DNA of 7,302 bases from Opitutia bacterium UBA4654 (GTDB lineage Bacteria; Verrucomicrobiota; Verrucomicrobiia; Opitutales; Intestinicryptomonadaceae), in the NCBI GenBank assembly GCA_002405555.1, contig DHMA01000139.1, positions 613 to 7,914 on the forward strand, given 5' to 3'. Under the pieces are notes generated by a model, which saw only the letters and a list, made by a program, of their open reading frames with translations, searched no databases and was not told where the DNA came from. The translations under genes were made by a program, and so were the position numbers. Below are positions 1 through 5,606 of the stretch, piece after piece (within the stretch, counting starts at the first letter, position 1; each line of letters begins with the position of its first letter).

Positions 1-1392
1 GGAGTGAACGCTCTCAAAGGCAAGAAAATCGTAATCGTAGGCTGCGGCGCGCAGGGTCTCAACCAGGGGCTTAACCTCCGCGACAGCGGCCTCGACATCT
101 CCTACGCGCTCCGCCAGTCGGCTATCGACGAAAAGAGGGCTTCGTGGAAAAACGCTACGGGCAACAACTTCAAAGTCGGCACATACGAGGAATTGATTCC
201 CTCCGCCGACCTCGTCATCAACCTCACGCCCGACAAACAGCACAGCAACGTAATTTCGGCGGTCATGCCCCTGATGAAACAAGGCTCTGCGCTGTCGTAC
301 TCGCACGGCTTCAACATCGTCGAAGAAGGCATGCAAATCCGCAAGGACATCACGGTAATCATGGTAGCCCCCAAAGGCCCCGGCACGGAAGTCAGAGCCG
401 AATACCTCAGAGGCTTCGGCGTTCCCGCGCTCGCGGCGGTTCACCCCGAAAACGACCCCGAAGGCAAGGGCTGGGCATACGCAAAGGCGTACTGCGTGGG
501 GCTCGGCGCGAACAAGGCGGGCGTGCTTAAATCGTCGTTCGTCGCGGAAGTGAAGTCGGACCTCATGGGCGAACAGACAATCCTCTGCGGCCTGCTCCAA
601 ACGGCGACAATCCTCTGCTTCGACAAAATGGTCGAAAACGGAATCAACCCCGCGTACGCCGCAAAGCTCGGCCAGTACGGCGTTGAAGTAATCACCGAAG
701 CGCTCAAACACGGCGGCATCACGGGCATGCTCGACAGACTCTCGAACCCCGCGAAAATCAAGGCCTACACGCTCGCGCAGGAATTGAAGGACATCATGCG
801 CCCGCTGTTCCGCAAGCATCAGGACGACATCATGTCGGGCGAATTCAGCTCCACAATGATGGAAGACTGGAAAAACGGCGACGCAAAGCTCCTGAAATGG
901 CGCGAAGAAACCGGCAAAACCGCCTTCGAAAACACCCCCGCGGGCGACATGAAAATCGGCGAACAGGAATACTTCGACAACTACCTGCTCCTCTCGGCTT
1001 TCGTCACGGCGGGCATTGAACTCGCGTTCGAAACGATGTGCGAAGCGGGAATCCAGCCCCCGTCGGCGTACTATGAATCGCTGCACGAAACCCCGCTTAT
1101 CGCCAACACGATTGCGAGAAAGAAGCTGTACGAAATGAACCGCGTCATCTCCGACACCGCCGAATACGGCAACTATCTTTTCTACAACGCCTGCAAGCCC
1201 CTCCTTGCCGACTTCATGAAAAAGATTACGCCCGACCTCTGCGGCAAAAACTTCAACGAAGGCAAGGACGGCTCGGTAGACAACGTCGCTCTCGTGCGCG
1301 TAAACGAAGCAATCCGCAACCACCCCGTCGAAATTGTCGGCATAAAGCTGCGCAAATACATGACGGCGATGCGCCCCATCAAGACCCTTTAA
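1..1392 (+). CDS. ilvC: Ketol-acid reductoisomerase (NADP+), class II, 5'-truncated by the window edge
   Basis: This cytosolic enzyme performs the Mg-dependent isomerisation and NADPH reduction of 2-acetolactate and 2-aceto-2-hydroxybutyrate in valine, leucine and isoleucine synthesis. The reading frame is open from base 1. Remembered E. coli IlvC aligns almost without gaps, base 1 falling at about its residue 31, so some 30 codons are missing. The GTG at 4 is therefore internal, not the start. Counting that GTG as residue 1, I see the nucleotide-binding GCGAQG (13-18), the NADPH-selecting R37, R45 and S47, active-site H101 and K124, metal ligands D186, E190, E358 and E362, and S383. These match E. 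coli H132, K155, D217, E221, E389, E393 and S414. The duplicated C-terminal knotted domain makes it the long class II form (about 493 residues when complete). Nothing is degenerate. The promoter lies outside the window; a strong terminator follows the TAA. Confidence 0.97.
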   Translation, partial: GVNALKGKKIVIVGCGAQGLNQGLNLRDSGLDISYALRQSAIDEKRASWKNATGNNFKVGTYEELIPSADLVINLTPDKQHSNVISAVMPLMKQGSALSYSHGFNIVEEGMQIRKDITVIMVAPKGPGTEVRAEYLRGFGVPALAAVHPENDPEGKGWAYAKAYCVGLGANKAGVLKSSFVAEVKSDLMGEQTILCGLLQTATILCFDKMVENGINPAYAAKLGQYGVEVITEALKHGGITGMLDRLSNPAKIKAYTLAQELKDIMRPLFRKHQDDIMSGEFSSTMMEDWKNGDAKLLKWREETGKTAFENTPAGDMKIGEQEYFDNYLLLSAFVTAGIELAFETMCEAGIQPPSAYYESLHETPLIANTIARKKLYEMNRVISDTAEYGNYLFYNACKPLLADFMKKITPDLCGKNFNEGKDGSVDNVALVRVNEAIRNHPVEIVGIKLRKYMTAMRPIKTL

Positions 1393-1412
1393 TTTAGGGA
1401 ACTGATAAACTC

Positions 1413-1446
1413 GCGGCGGGGGATTCGTCCTCCGCCGCAAATTTTT
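1413..1446 (+). terminator. Rho-independent terminator after ilvC, UUCG loop
   Basis: An 11-bp stem (1413-1423 with 1428-1438, one G-U pair at 1420/1431) is closed by the four-base loop TTCG and followed by AAA and a run of five T (1442-1446). It lies 20 bases after the ilvC stop codon. The T run ends only 13 bases before the ATG of the next gene, so the hairpin also sits in the leader of any read-through message for the ABC protein. Confidence 0.85.
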
Positions 1447-1459
1447 ACACTTTAAAGAC

Positions 1460-2893
1460 ATGGCACTTGTATCAATAGAATCGCTGAAAATAGCCTACGG
1501 AAACAAAACCGTTTTCGACGGACTCAACTGGAAAATATCGCGCGGCGAAAACTGGGCGATTTCGGGCGAAAGCGGAACGGGGAAATCGAGCCTGATAAAG
1601 GCAATCGCGGGAATTGTCGGCTTCGGCGGGAAAATCGCGATAGACTACGACGAAAACGGACTCCCCAAAGAGGCGTTGTACGTGGACAACTGGTATAAAT
1701 TCGCAAACCTCGAAGGCGACAGAAACTTCTACTACCAGCAGAGATACAACTACCATGCCGAACAGGACACACTCACGGTGCTCGGCGAGCTTGAAGTTTA
1801 CGGGCGCGAGCGCGGGCTCGACACCGCGAAAGTGCTGCCGATTCTCGAACGGCTCGGCTTCGCAAAATGCCGCCAGACACAGCTGATAGAGCTTTCGAGC
1901 GGCGAGCATAAAAAGCTGCAACTCGTGAAGGCGCTGTGGCTGAGACCGCAGATTATGCTTTTCGACGACCCCTACACGGGGCTGGACGCGGCGTCGCGCA
2001 AAATGCTCAACGACATTCTCGACGAAGAATGCGCGGCGGGCGCAACCGTCGTCATCGCGACTTCCGACACAGAGCTTCCGAAATCCGTAAACAGGTTTGC
2101 AAAAATTTCCGACGGAAAAATCGTCGAGACCGACAAAATCGAAACCGCCGCAGACGTCGAGACGGTTCATAGAGAAGTGCCCGAATTTTTGAAGGCGTCG
2201 CCCGAAATCGACGCCGAAACTTTTGTAGACGCACGCAACGTCTGCGTTAGGTACGGCGAAAAAACCGTGCTCGACGGCGTTTCGTGGACAGTCAAGGCGG
2301 GCGAAAAATGGCTGCTTGTGGGGCGCAACGGCTCAGGAAAATCGACACTGCTTAGCCTCGTTTGCGGCGACAACCCGCAGGCGTACGGCAACGACATCAG
2401 GCTCTTCGGCAACGCCCGCGGAAGCGGCGAAAGCATTTGGGACATCAAGAAAAAAATGGGCATAATCTCGCCCGAAATGCACTGGTACTTCGACGAAAGC
2501 GCGACTGTGTGGAACTCGGTCGCGTCGGGACTGCTCGACACAATGGGCTGGTATCTCGACGTGAGCTACTCGGACGGCAAAAAAATAGACGACACCCTCG
2601 AATTTTTCGGTCTCAAAAACGACCGCGACACCCCCCTCTCCGCCCTGCCGCTCGGCAAACAGCGCATGGCGTTGCTCGCGCGGACGGTCGTCAAAAACCC
2701 GCCGCTGCTGATTCTCGACGAGCCTTGTCAGGGGCTTGACACCGCGCAGACAAACCGCTTCAACAACGCCCTCGACGACCTTGCGCAATACGGCAAAACC
2801 ATCATTTACGTCGGGCACTATGAAACGCGCCTGCCCAAATGCCTCACCCGCAAGCTGGAGCTCGACAAAGGCAAAGTGGTATCCTGCGCATAA
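1460..2893 (+). CDS. ModF/PhrA-like protein with two fused ABC ATPase domains
   Basis: A cytosolic 477-residue protein made of two ABC ATPase domains with no membrane segment. Domain 1 has Walker A GESGTGKSS (36-44), signature LSSGE (145-149) and Walker B ending FDDP (D169, D170), then TGLD. Domain 2 has Walker A GRNGSGKST (288-296), a signature-like LPLGKQ (396-401), Walker B LLILDEP (416-422, catalytic E421) and switch histidine H453. Length and layout match E. coli ModF, encoded beside the molybdate transporter genes but of unclear function; the family is also annotated as 'photorepair protein PhrA'. Domain 1 lacks the catalytic glutamate (D170) and any switch histidine (T201/S202), so only one of the two composite ATP sites looks fully competent. 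No molybdate gene is nearby, so modF is not assigned. The ATG at 1460 has no recognisable Shine-Dalgarno sequence and begins just after the ilvC terminator. An ABC-F translation factor is less likely: the long linker and paired LSGGQ motifs are absent. Confidence 0.88.
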   Translation: MALVSIESLKIAYGNKTVFDGLNWKISRGENWAISGESGTGKSSLIKAIAGIVGFGGKIAIDYDENGLPKEALYVDNWYKFANLEGDRNFYYQQRYNYHAEQDTLTVLGELEVYGRERGLDTAKVLPILERLGFAKCRQTQLIELSSGEHKKLQLVKALWLRPQIMLFDDPYTGLDAASRKMLNDILDEECAAGATVVIATSDTELPKSVNRFAKISDGKIVETDKIETAADVETVHREVPEFLKASPEIDAETFVDARNVCVRYGEKTVLDGVSWTVKAGEKWLLVGRNGSGKSTLLSLVCGDNPQAYGNDIRLFGNARGSGESIWDIKKKMGIISPEMHWYFDESATVWNSVASGLLDTMGWYLDVSYSDGKKIDDTLEFFGLKNDRDTPLSALPLGKQRMALLARTVVKNPPLLILDEPCQGLDTAQTNRFNNALDDLAQYGKTIIYVGHYETRLPKCLTRKLELDKGKVVSCA

Positions 2894-2933
2894 CAAAGAC
2901 GCTCTTAAAACCGCGCAAATTCACACGCAACGC

Positions 2934-2963
2934 CGCCGCGCCGCAAACCGCGCGGCGTTTTTT
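2934..2963 (+). terminator. Rho-independent terminator after the ABC ATPase gene
   Basis: An all-G/C 8-bp stem (2934-2941 with 2950-2957) encloses an 8-base loop and is followed directly by six T (2958-2963). It is oriented for the + strand and lies about 40 bases after the ABC stop codon. On the - strand the hairpin is not followed by a T run, so it does not obviously terminate the convergent flavoprotein gene. Confidence 0.85.
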
Positions 2964-2979
2964 ATGCCCGCGCGGCGCG

Positions 2980-3516
2980 TTAAATTTTTGCGCCCATTGC
3001 GCGGGCTTCGTCGAGCTTCGCAGCGGAAATGTCGCCGATGTCCGTCGCCCCCACGCCGCGAACGACGCCTTTGAGAGAGCATTTTTCGAAGCAGGCAATC
3101 CAGCCGCCCAAACCGTTTACCGCGCCGTCAACGGCGGCGTCATCGTCCTCGGCGGCGGTCGCAAGCAGGTAGATGTCCCTGAACTTGTAGTCGGAGGGGA
3201 AGAGCGGGTTGGCGCGGTCGAGCAGCGTTTTCATCTGCCCGCTCATCTCGTAGTAATACACGGGGGTTGCGAACGCCAAAACGTCGGAAGTTTTCATCTT
3301 TGCGACAATTTCGCGCGAGTCGTCGGCAATCACACACTTTTCGGTTTTCTGGCACGCGAGACAGCCCACGCAGAAGTTTATTGTTTTGCCCCTAAGCGAC
3401 ACGAATTCGACATCGTTGCCCGCCTTGCGCGCGCCTTCGGCAAACGCCTCCGCAAGCCGCTCGGAGTTTCCCGATTTTCTAAGTGTAGTTGAAATTACAA
3501 GTACTTTTTTTGCCAT
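2980..3516 (-). CDS. Flavodoxin-fold FMN reductase-like protein with an iron-sulfur-flavoprotein cysteine motif
   Basis: A 178-residue soluble protein of the NADPH-dependent FMN reductase / iron-sulfur flavoprotein superfamily. The N-terminus is a Rossmann strand (KKVLVIST) leading into a flavin-phosphate loop STTLRKSGNS (9-18); a second flavin-contacting segment is TPVYYYEMSGQMKTLLDR (84-101). Between them Cys49, Cys52, Cys55 and Cys61 form CX2CX2CX5C, the compact pattern known from archaeal iron-sulfur flavoproteins, so a 4Fe-4S cluster next to FMN is plausible. The electron partner is unknown. The ATG at 3516 gives the usual family N-terminus, but the only good Shine-Dalgarno sequence fits a TTG four codons upstream (3528). 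The frame is open to 3561, but that extension is not family-like. It is transcribed toward the ABC gene with an 86-base gap and no terminator of its own that I can see. It is separated from the upstream hom operon by that operon's terminator, so it is probably its own transcription unit. Confidence 0.87.
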   Translation of the reverse strand: MAKKVLVISTTLRKSGNSERLAEAFAEGARKAGNDVEFVSLRGKTINFCVGCLACQKTEKCVIADDSREIVAKMKTSDVLAFATPVYYYEMSGQMKTLLDRANPLFPSDYKFRDIYLLATAAEDDDAAVDGAVNGLGGWIACFEKCSLKGVVRGVGATDIGDISAAKLDEARAMGAKI

Positions 3517-3532
3517 ATTTCCAATCAAATTA

Positions 3533-3539
3533 CCCCTCC
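3533..3539 (-). promoter_or_regulatory. Shine-Dalgarno sequence of the flavoprotein gene, oddly spaced
   Basis: Reading the - strand, GGAGGGG is the only strong Shine-Dalgarno match before any visible start codon here. It ends 16 bases before the ATG at 3516, too far for normal use, but 4 bases before an in-frame TTG at 3528 (6 bases if only GGAGG is counted). It therefore favours a start four codons upstream of the ATG, or is coincidental. Confidence 0.4.
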
Positions 3540-3540
3540 A

Positions 3541-3568
3541 AATAAACCCCGCCCAACGCATTTTTCAA
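3541..3568 (-). promoter_or_regulatory. Possible promoter of the flavoprotein gene
   Basis: On the - strand TTGAAA (3568-3563; 5 of 6 to the -35 consensus) is followed after 16 bases by TTTATT (3546-3541; 4 of 6 to the -10 consensus). The same stretch also reads TTG, 19 bases, TTTATTTG, one mismatch from the Bacteroidota-type TAnnTTTG element. Transcription would begin near 3534, leaving a leader of roughly 18 bases before the ATG. This is a weak match in A/T-rich DNA. Confidence 0.22.
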
Positions 3569-3592
3569 GCCGTTTTGCGAAAAAAAAACGGC
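3569..3592. repeat. Inverted repeat upstream of the flavoprotein gene
   Basis: A perfect 8-bp inverted repeat (GCCGTTTT at 3569-3576, AAAACGGC at 3585-3592) with an 8-base spacer lies in the 174-base gap between the flavoprotein and hom genes, just upstream of the promoter candidate. It could be a regulator binding site. It is not a good terminator on either strand because no T run follows the stem. Confidence 0.4.
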
Positions 3593-3625
3593 ATTTTCAA
3601 AACAAAGCCCCCTCTTCCCGAAAAC

Positions 3626-3653
3626 AAAAAAAAGCCTCCCTGCGGAGGCTTTT
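3626..3653 (-). terminator. Rho-independent terminator of the serA-plsY-hom operon
   Basis: Reading the - strand, a 10-bp perfect stem (3653-3644 with 3639-3630) has a 4-base loop (3643-3640) and runs into eight consecutive T (3633-3626), the first four of them part of the stem. It starts 37 bases after the hom stop codon. The + strand version has only four T and no + strand gene ends here, so it serves hom. Confidence 0.88.
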
Positions 3654-3690
3654 AAGGAAAAGCTGAACGCCGAAGCGCGGTTAGCGCGGC

Positions 3691-4989
3691 TCACTCGCCG
3701 CGCCAAATGCGGAGCACAAACGGTTCGTCGCAGACGTAGCGGGCGTCGCGCAGTTTTTTGCACGCGCGTTTGACTGCCGCTTCGGTCGTGGCGTGAGTCG
3801 TCAAAAGCAGCCACGCCTTGCCCTTTGTGTCGTGTTTGCGCTGTTGCAAAAGCTCTATCGAAATGCCCTCCGACGCCAAGTCGGAAGCTATCGACGCAAG
3901 CACGCCCGACTGGTCGGGAACTTCCATTCTCAAATAGAATTCGCCCGAAACTTCGTCGAGCGACGCAAACTTTGCGGGGGTATCGACCGCCGCCGAGGGT
4001 CTCACGGGCGCGCCCATGAGGTAGCGGACGGCGTCGGCGATGTCGGCGATAACCGCGCTTGCGGTGGCGTCCTGCCCCGCTCCGCGCCCGATATGAACAG
4101 TGCGCCCCACTACGTCGCCCGAAAGAGAAACCGCGTTGTAGACTTCGTTGACGCTCGCCACGACGTCTGTCAAAGGCAGAAGCGCGGGGTAGACCGACGC
4201 GAAAATCGCGCCGTCGGGGTTGCGTCTTACGGAGGCAATCAGCTTAATGCGGCTGTCGAAATCGCGCGCCCACTGCATGTCTTCGAGCCTGATTCCGCGA
4301 ATGCCCGAAACCAGCATGTTTTCGGGGTTAATCCACACCCCGTGCGCCAGATACGCCAGAATGCAGATTTTGTGCGCGGCGTCCCAGCCGTCGATGTCGA
4401 GCGACTCGTCGGCTTCGACGTATCCGAGCCTGCGGGCGTCCTCGATAATCGTTTCGTAGGTCGCGTTTTCGCGCTCCATGCGCGTCAAAATGTAGTTGCA
4501 AGTGCCGTTGAGGATTCCGTAGATGAGCGAAAACCTGTTCGCCACAAGACCCTCGCGCAGCACCTTGATAATCGGAATGCCGCCCGCGACGCTCGCCTCG
4601 AAAAAGTACGCGCCGCCGAATTTGCGTGCCGCCGCAAAAATCTCCGCGCCGCGCTTGCAGATTACCGCCTTGTTTGCGCTGACAACAACCTTGCCGTTTT
4701 TCAGCGCAGCCATCGTGATGTCGAACGCGGCGTCGGTGCCGCCCATAAGCTCGCACACGATGTCGATGGACGGGTCGTTTACGATGTCGTACGGGTTTTC
4801 CGTGAGCTTTTCGCGCGGAATTTCCGCGCCGCGCTTTTTGTTTACGTCGCGGACGGACGCCTTTGCAAGTTCGTAGTCTGCGCCGAGACGCGCCGCCATT
4901 TGCCCGCGGTTGTTTTCGAGATGTTTCCAGACGCCCTGCGCGACCGTCCCCATTCCGACAAACCCGATTCTAAAAATTTTCTTTTCCAT
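3691..4989 (-). CDS. hom: Homoserine dehydrogenase, monofunctional, with C-terminal ACT domain
   Basis: This cytosolic enzyme reduces aspartate semialdehyde to homoserine with NAD(P)H, the branch leading to threonine, methionine and isoleucine. The 432 residues show a nucleotide-binding Rossmann start (GFVGMGTVAQGV, 9-20), the SANK motif (104-107), the catalytic-domain signature GILNGTCNYILTRM (158-171), and E192, D203 and K207 in EADESLDIDGWDAAHK, with the same spacing as yeast E208, D219 and K223. An ACT-like domain follows at about 350-425 (YLRMEVPDQSGVLASIASDL), normally the site of threonine feedback inhibition. There is no aspartokinase domain, so this is the monofunctional form of normal length. 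The ATG at 4989 lies 5 bases after the plsY stop codon and has no Shine-Dalgarno sequence, suggesting translation coupled to plsY. It is the last gene of the operon, with a terminator 37 bases downstream. Confidence 0.96.
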   Translation of the reverse strand: MEKKIFRIGFVGMGTVAQGVWKHLENNRGQMAARLGADYELAKASVRDVNKKRGAEIPREKLTENPYDIVNDPSIDIVCELMGGTDAAFDITMAALKNGKVVVSANKAVICKRGAEIFAAARKFGGAYFFEASVAGGIPIIKVLREGLVANRFSLIYGILNGTCNYILTRMERENATYETIIEDARRLGYVEADESLDIDGWDAAHKICILAYLAHGVWINPENMLVSGIRGIRLEDMQWARDFDSRIKLIASVRRNPDGAIFASVYPALLPLTDVVASVNEVYNAVSLSGDVVGRTVHIGRGAGQDATASAVIADIADAVRYLMGAPVRPSAAVDTPAKFASLDEVSGEFYLRMEVPDQSGVLASIASDLASEGISIELLQQRKHDTKGKAWLLLTTHATTEAAVKRACKKLRDARYVCDEPFVLRIWRGE

Positions 4990-4994
4990 TGCGC

Positions 4995-5603
4995 TTAAAA
5001 TCTGTTTTCGGTTCCTTTAATCAATCGTGCGATGTTGCTCCTGTGTCTTACGACAATCACGACGGCAATCGCCGTCGCTATATAGACCTGCGCACCCGGA
5101 AAAGGATACAAAAAAGCGGCGGCGACAGGCAACGCCAACGCCATTGCGATTGACGCAAGCGAAACGTAGCGCGTCGAATAAAACACGACAACCCACAACA
5201 CAAGCCCGATTAAAATCGCCGCCCACATTATTGCGAGAAGCCCGCCGATTGTAACCGCCACGCCTTTGCCGCCCCTGAATTTTACGAATACCGAGAACGA
5301 GTGGCCGATTATCGCCGACACAAGCCCGACGTACGCAAGCGTCTGCGGCGCGGAAAACTCCATGCCGAAGCAGCCCGCGTACAGCGGGAACGCGGTCGCG
5401 GCGAAGCCCTTTGCGGCGTCGAGAATAAAGCACAGGTTGCCCGCGGTTTTGCCGCAGCTGCGCTTTACGTTCGTCGCGCCGGGGTTGCCGCTGCCGACCT
5501 TGAAAATATCGACGCCGCACATGCGGGCGATAATCACGGCGAACGGAATCGACCCCAAGAGGTATCCCGCCGCCGCGACTACGATATAATCGACCCAACC
5601 CAT
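4995..5603 (-). CDS. plsY: Acyl-phosphate:glycerol-3-phosphate acyltransferase PlsY
   Basis: An inner-membrane enzyme that transfers the acyl group from acyl-phosphate (made by PlsX) to sn-glycerol 3-phosphate, giving lysophosphatidic acid, the first step of phospholipid synthesis. At 202 residues it has the normal length. It is strongly hydrophobic, with segments at about 5-25, 67-79, 88-103, 118-142 and 148-186. The conserved loops are visible: GSIPF (17-21), the glycine-rich GSGNPGATN (37-45), DAAKG (62-66), HSFSVFVKFRGGKG (101-114) with the phosphate-contacting Lys/Arg/Gly cluster, and the C-terminal RHRSNIARLIKGTENR (186-201). The ATG lies 3 bases after the serA TAG with no Shine-Dalgarno sequence, so coupled translation is likely. 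Its position between two amino-acid genes has no metabolic logic I can see. plsX is not in this window. Confidence 0.96.
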   Translation of the reverse strand: MGWVDYIVVAAAGYLLGSIPFAVIIARMCGVDIFKVGSGNPGATNVKRSCGKTAGNLCFILDAAKGFAATAFPLYAGCFGMEFSAPQTLAYVGLVSAIIGHSFSVFVKFRGGKGVAVTIGGLLAIMWAAILIGLVLWVVVFYSTRYVSLASIAMALALPVAAAFLYPFPGAQVYIATAIAVVIVVRHRSNIARLIKGTENRF

Positions 5604-5606
5604 ATA

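Noticed and set aside
4..6. GTG at base 4 as the start of ilvC
   Set aside because: The frame is open through base 1 and the sequence aligns with E. coli IlvC from about residue 31, so the first ~30 codons lie outside the window.
1393..1459. A riboswitch or T-box between ilvC and the ABC gene
   Set aside because: The gap is only 67 bases and is mostly filled by one terminator hairpin; there is no room for an aptamer.
1472..2170. Open frames of up to 232 codons opposite the ABC ATPase gene, and a 187-codon one at 2333-2896
   Set aside because: Same composition effect: the ABC frame has all its motifs in order, while the antisense products show no family signature.
2839..3492. A 217-codon + strand frame spanning the end of the ABC gene, the terminator and the flavoprotein gene
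   Set aside because: It runs through a clear terminator hairpin and is antisense to a recognised flavodoxin-fold gene; its product resembles nothing known.
3793..4998. A 401-codon open frame on the + strand opposite hom, with others opposite plsY/serA (5301-6254) and serA (6363-7196)
   Set aside because: They lie antisense to well-identified genes and their translations are Arg/Ala/His/Val-rich and low in recognisable motifs. Strong G/C preference at third codon positions removes stop codons from the opposite strand, which explains them.
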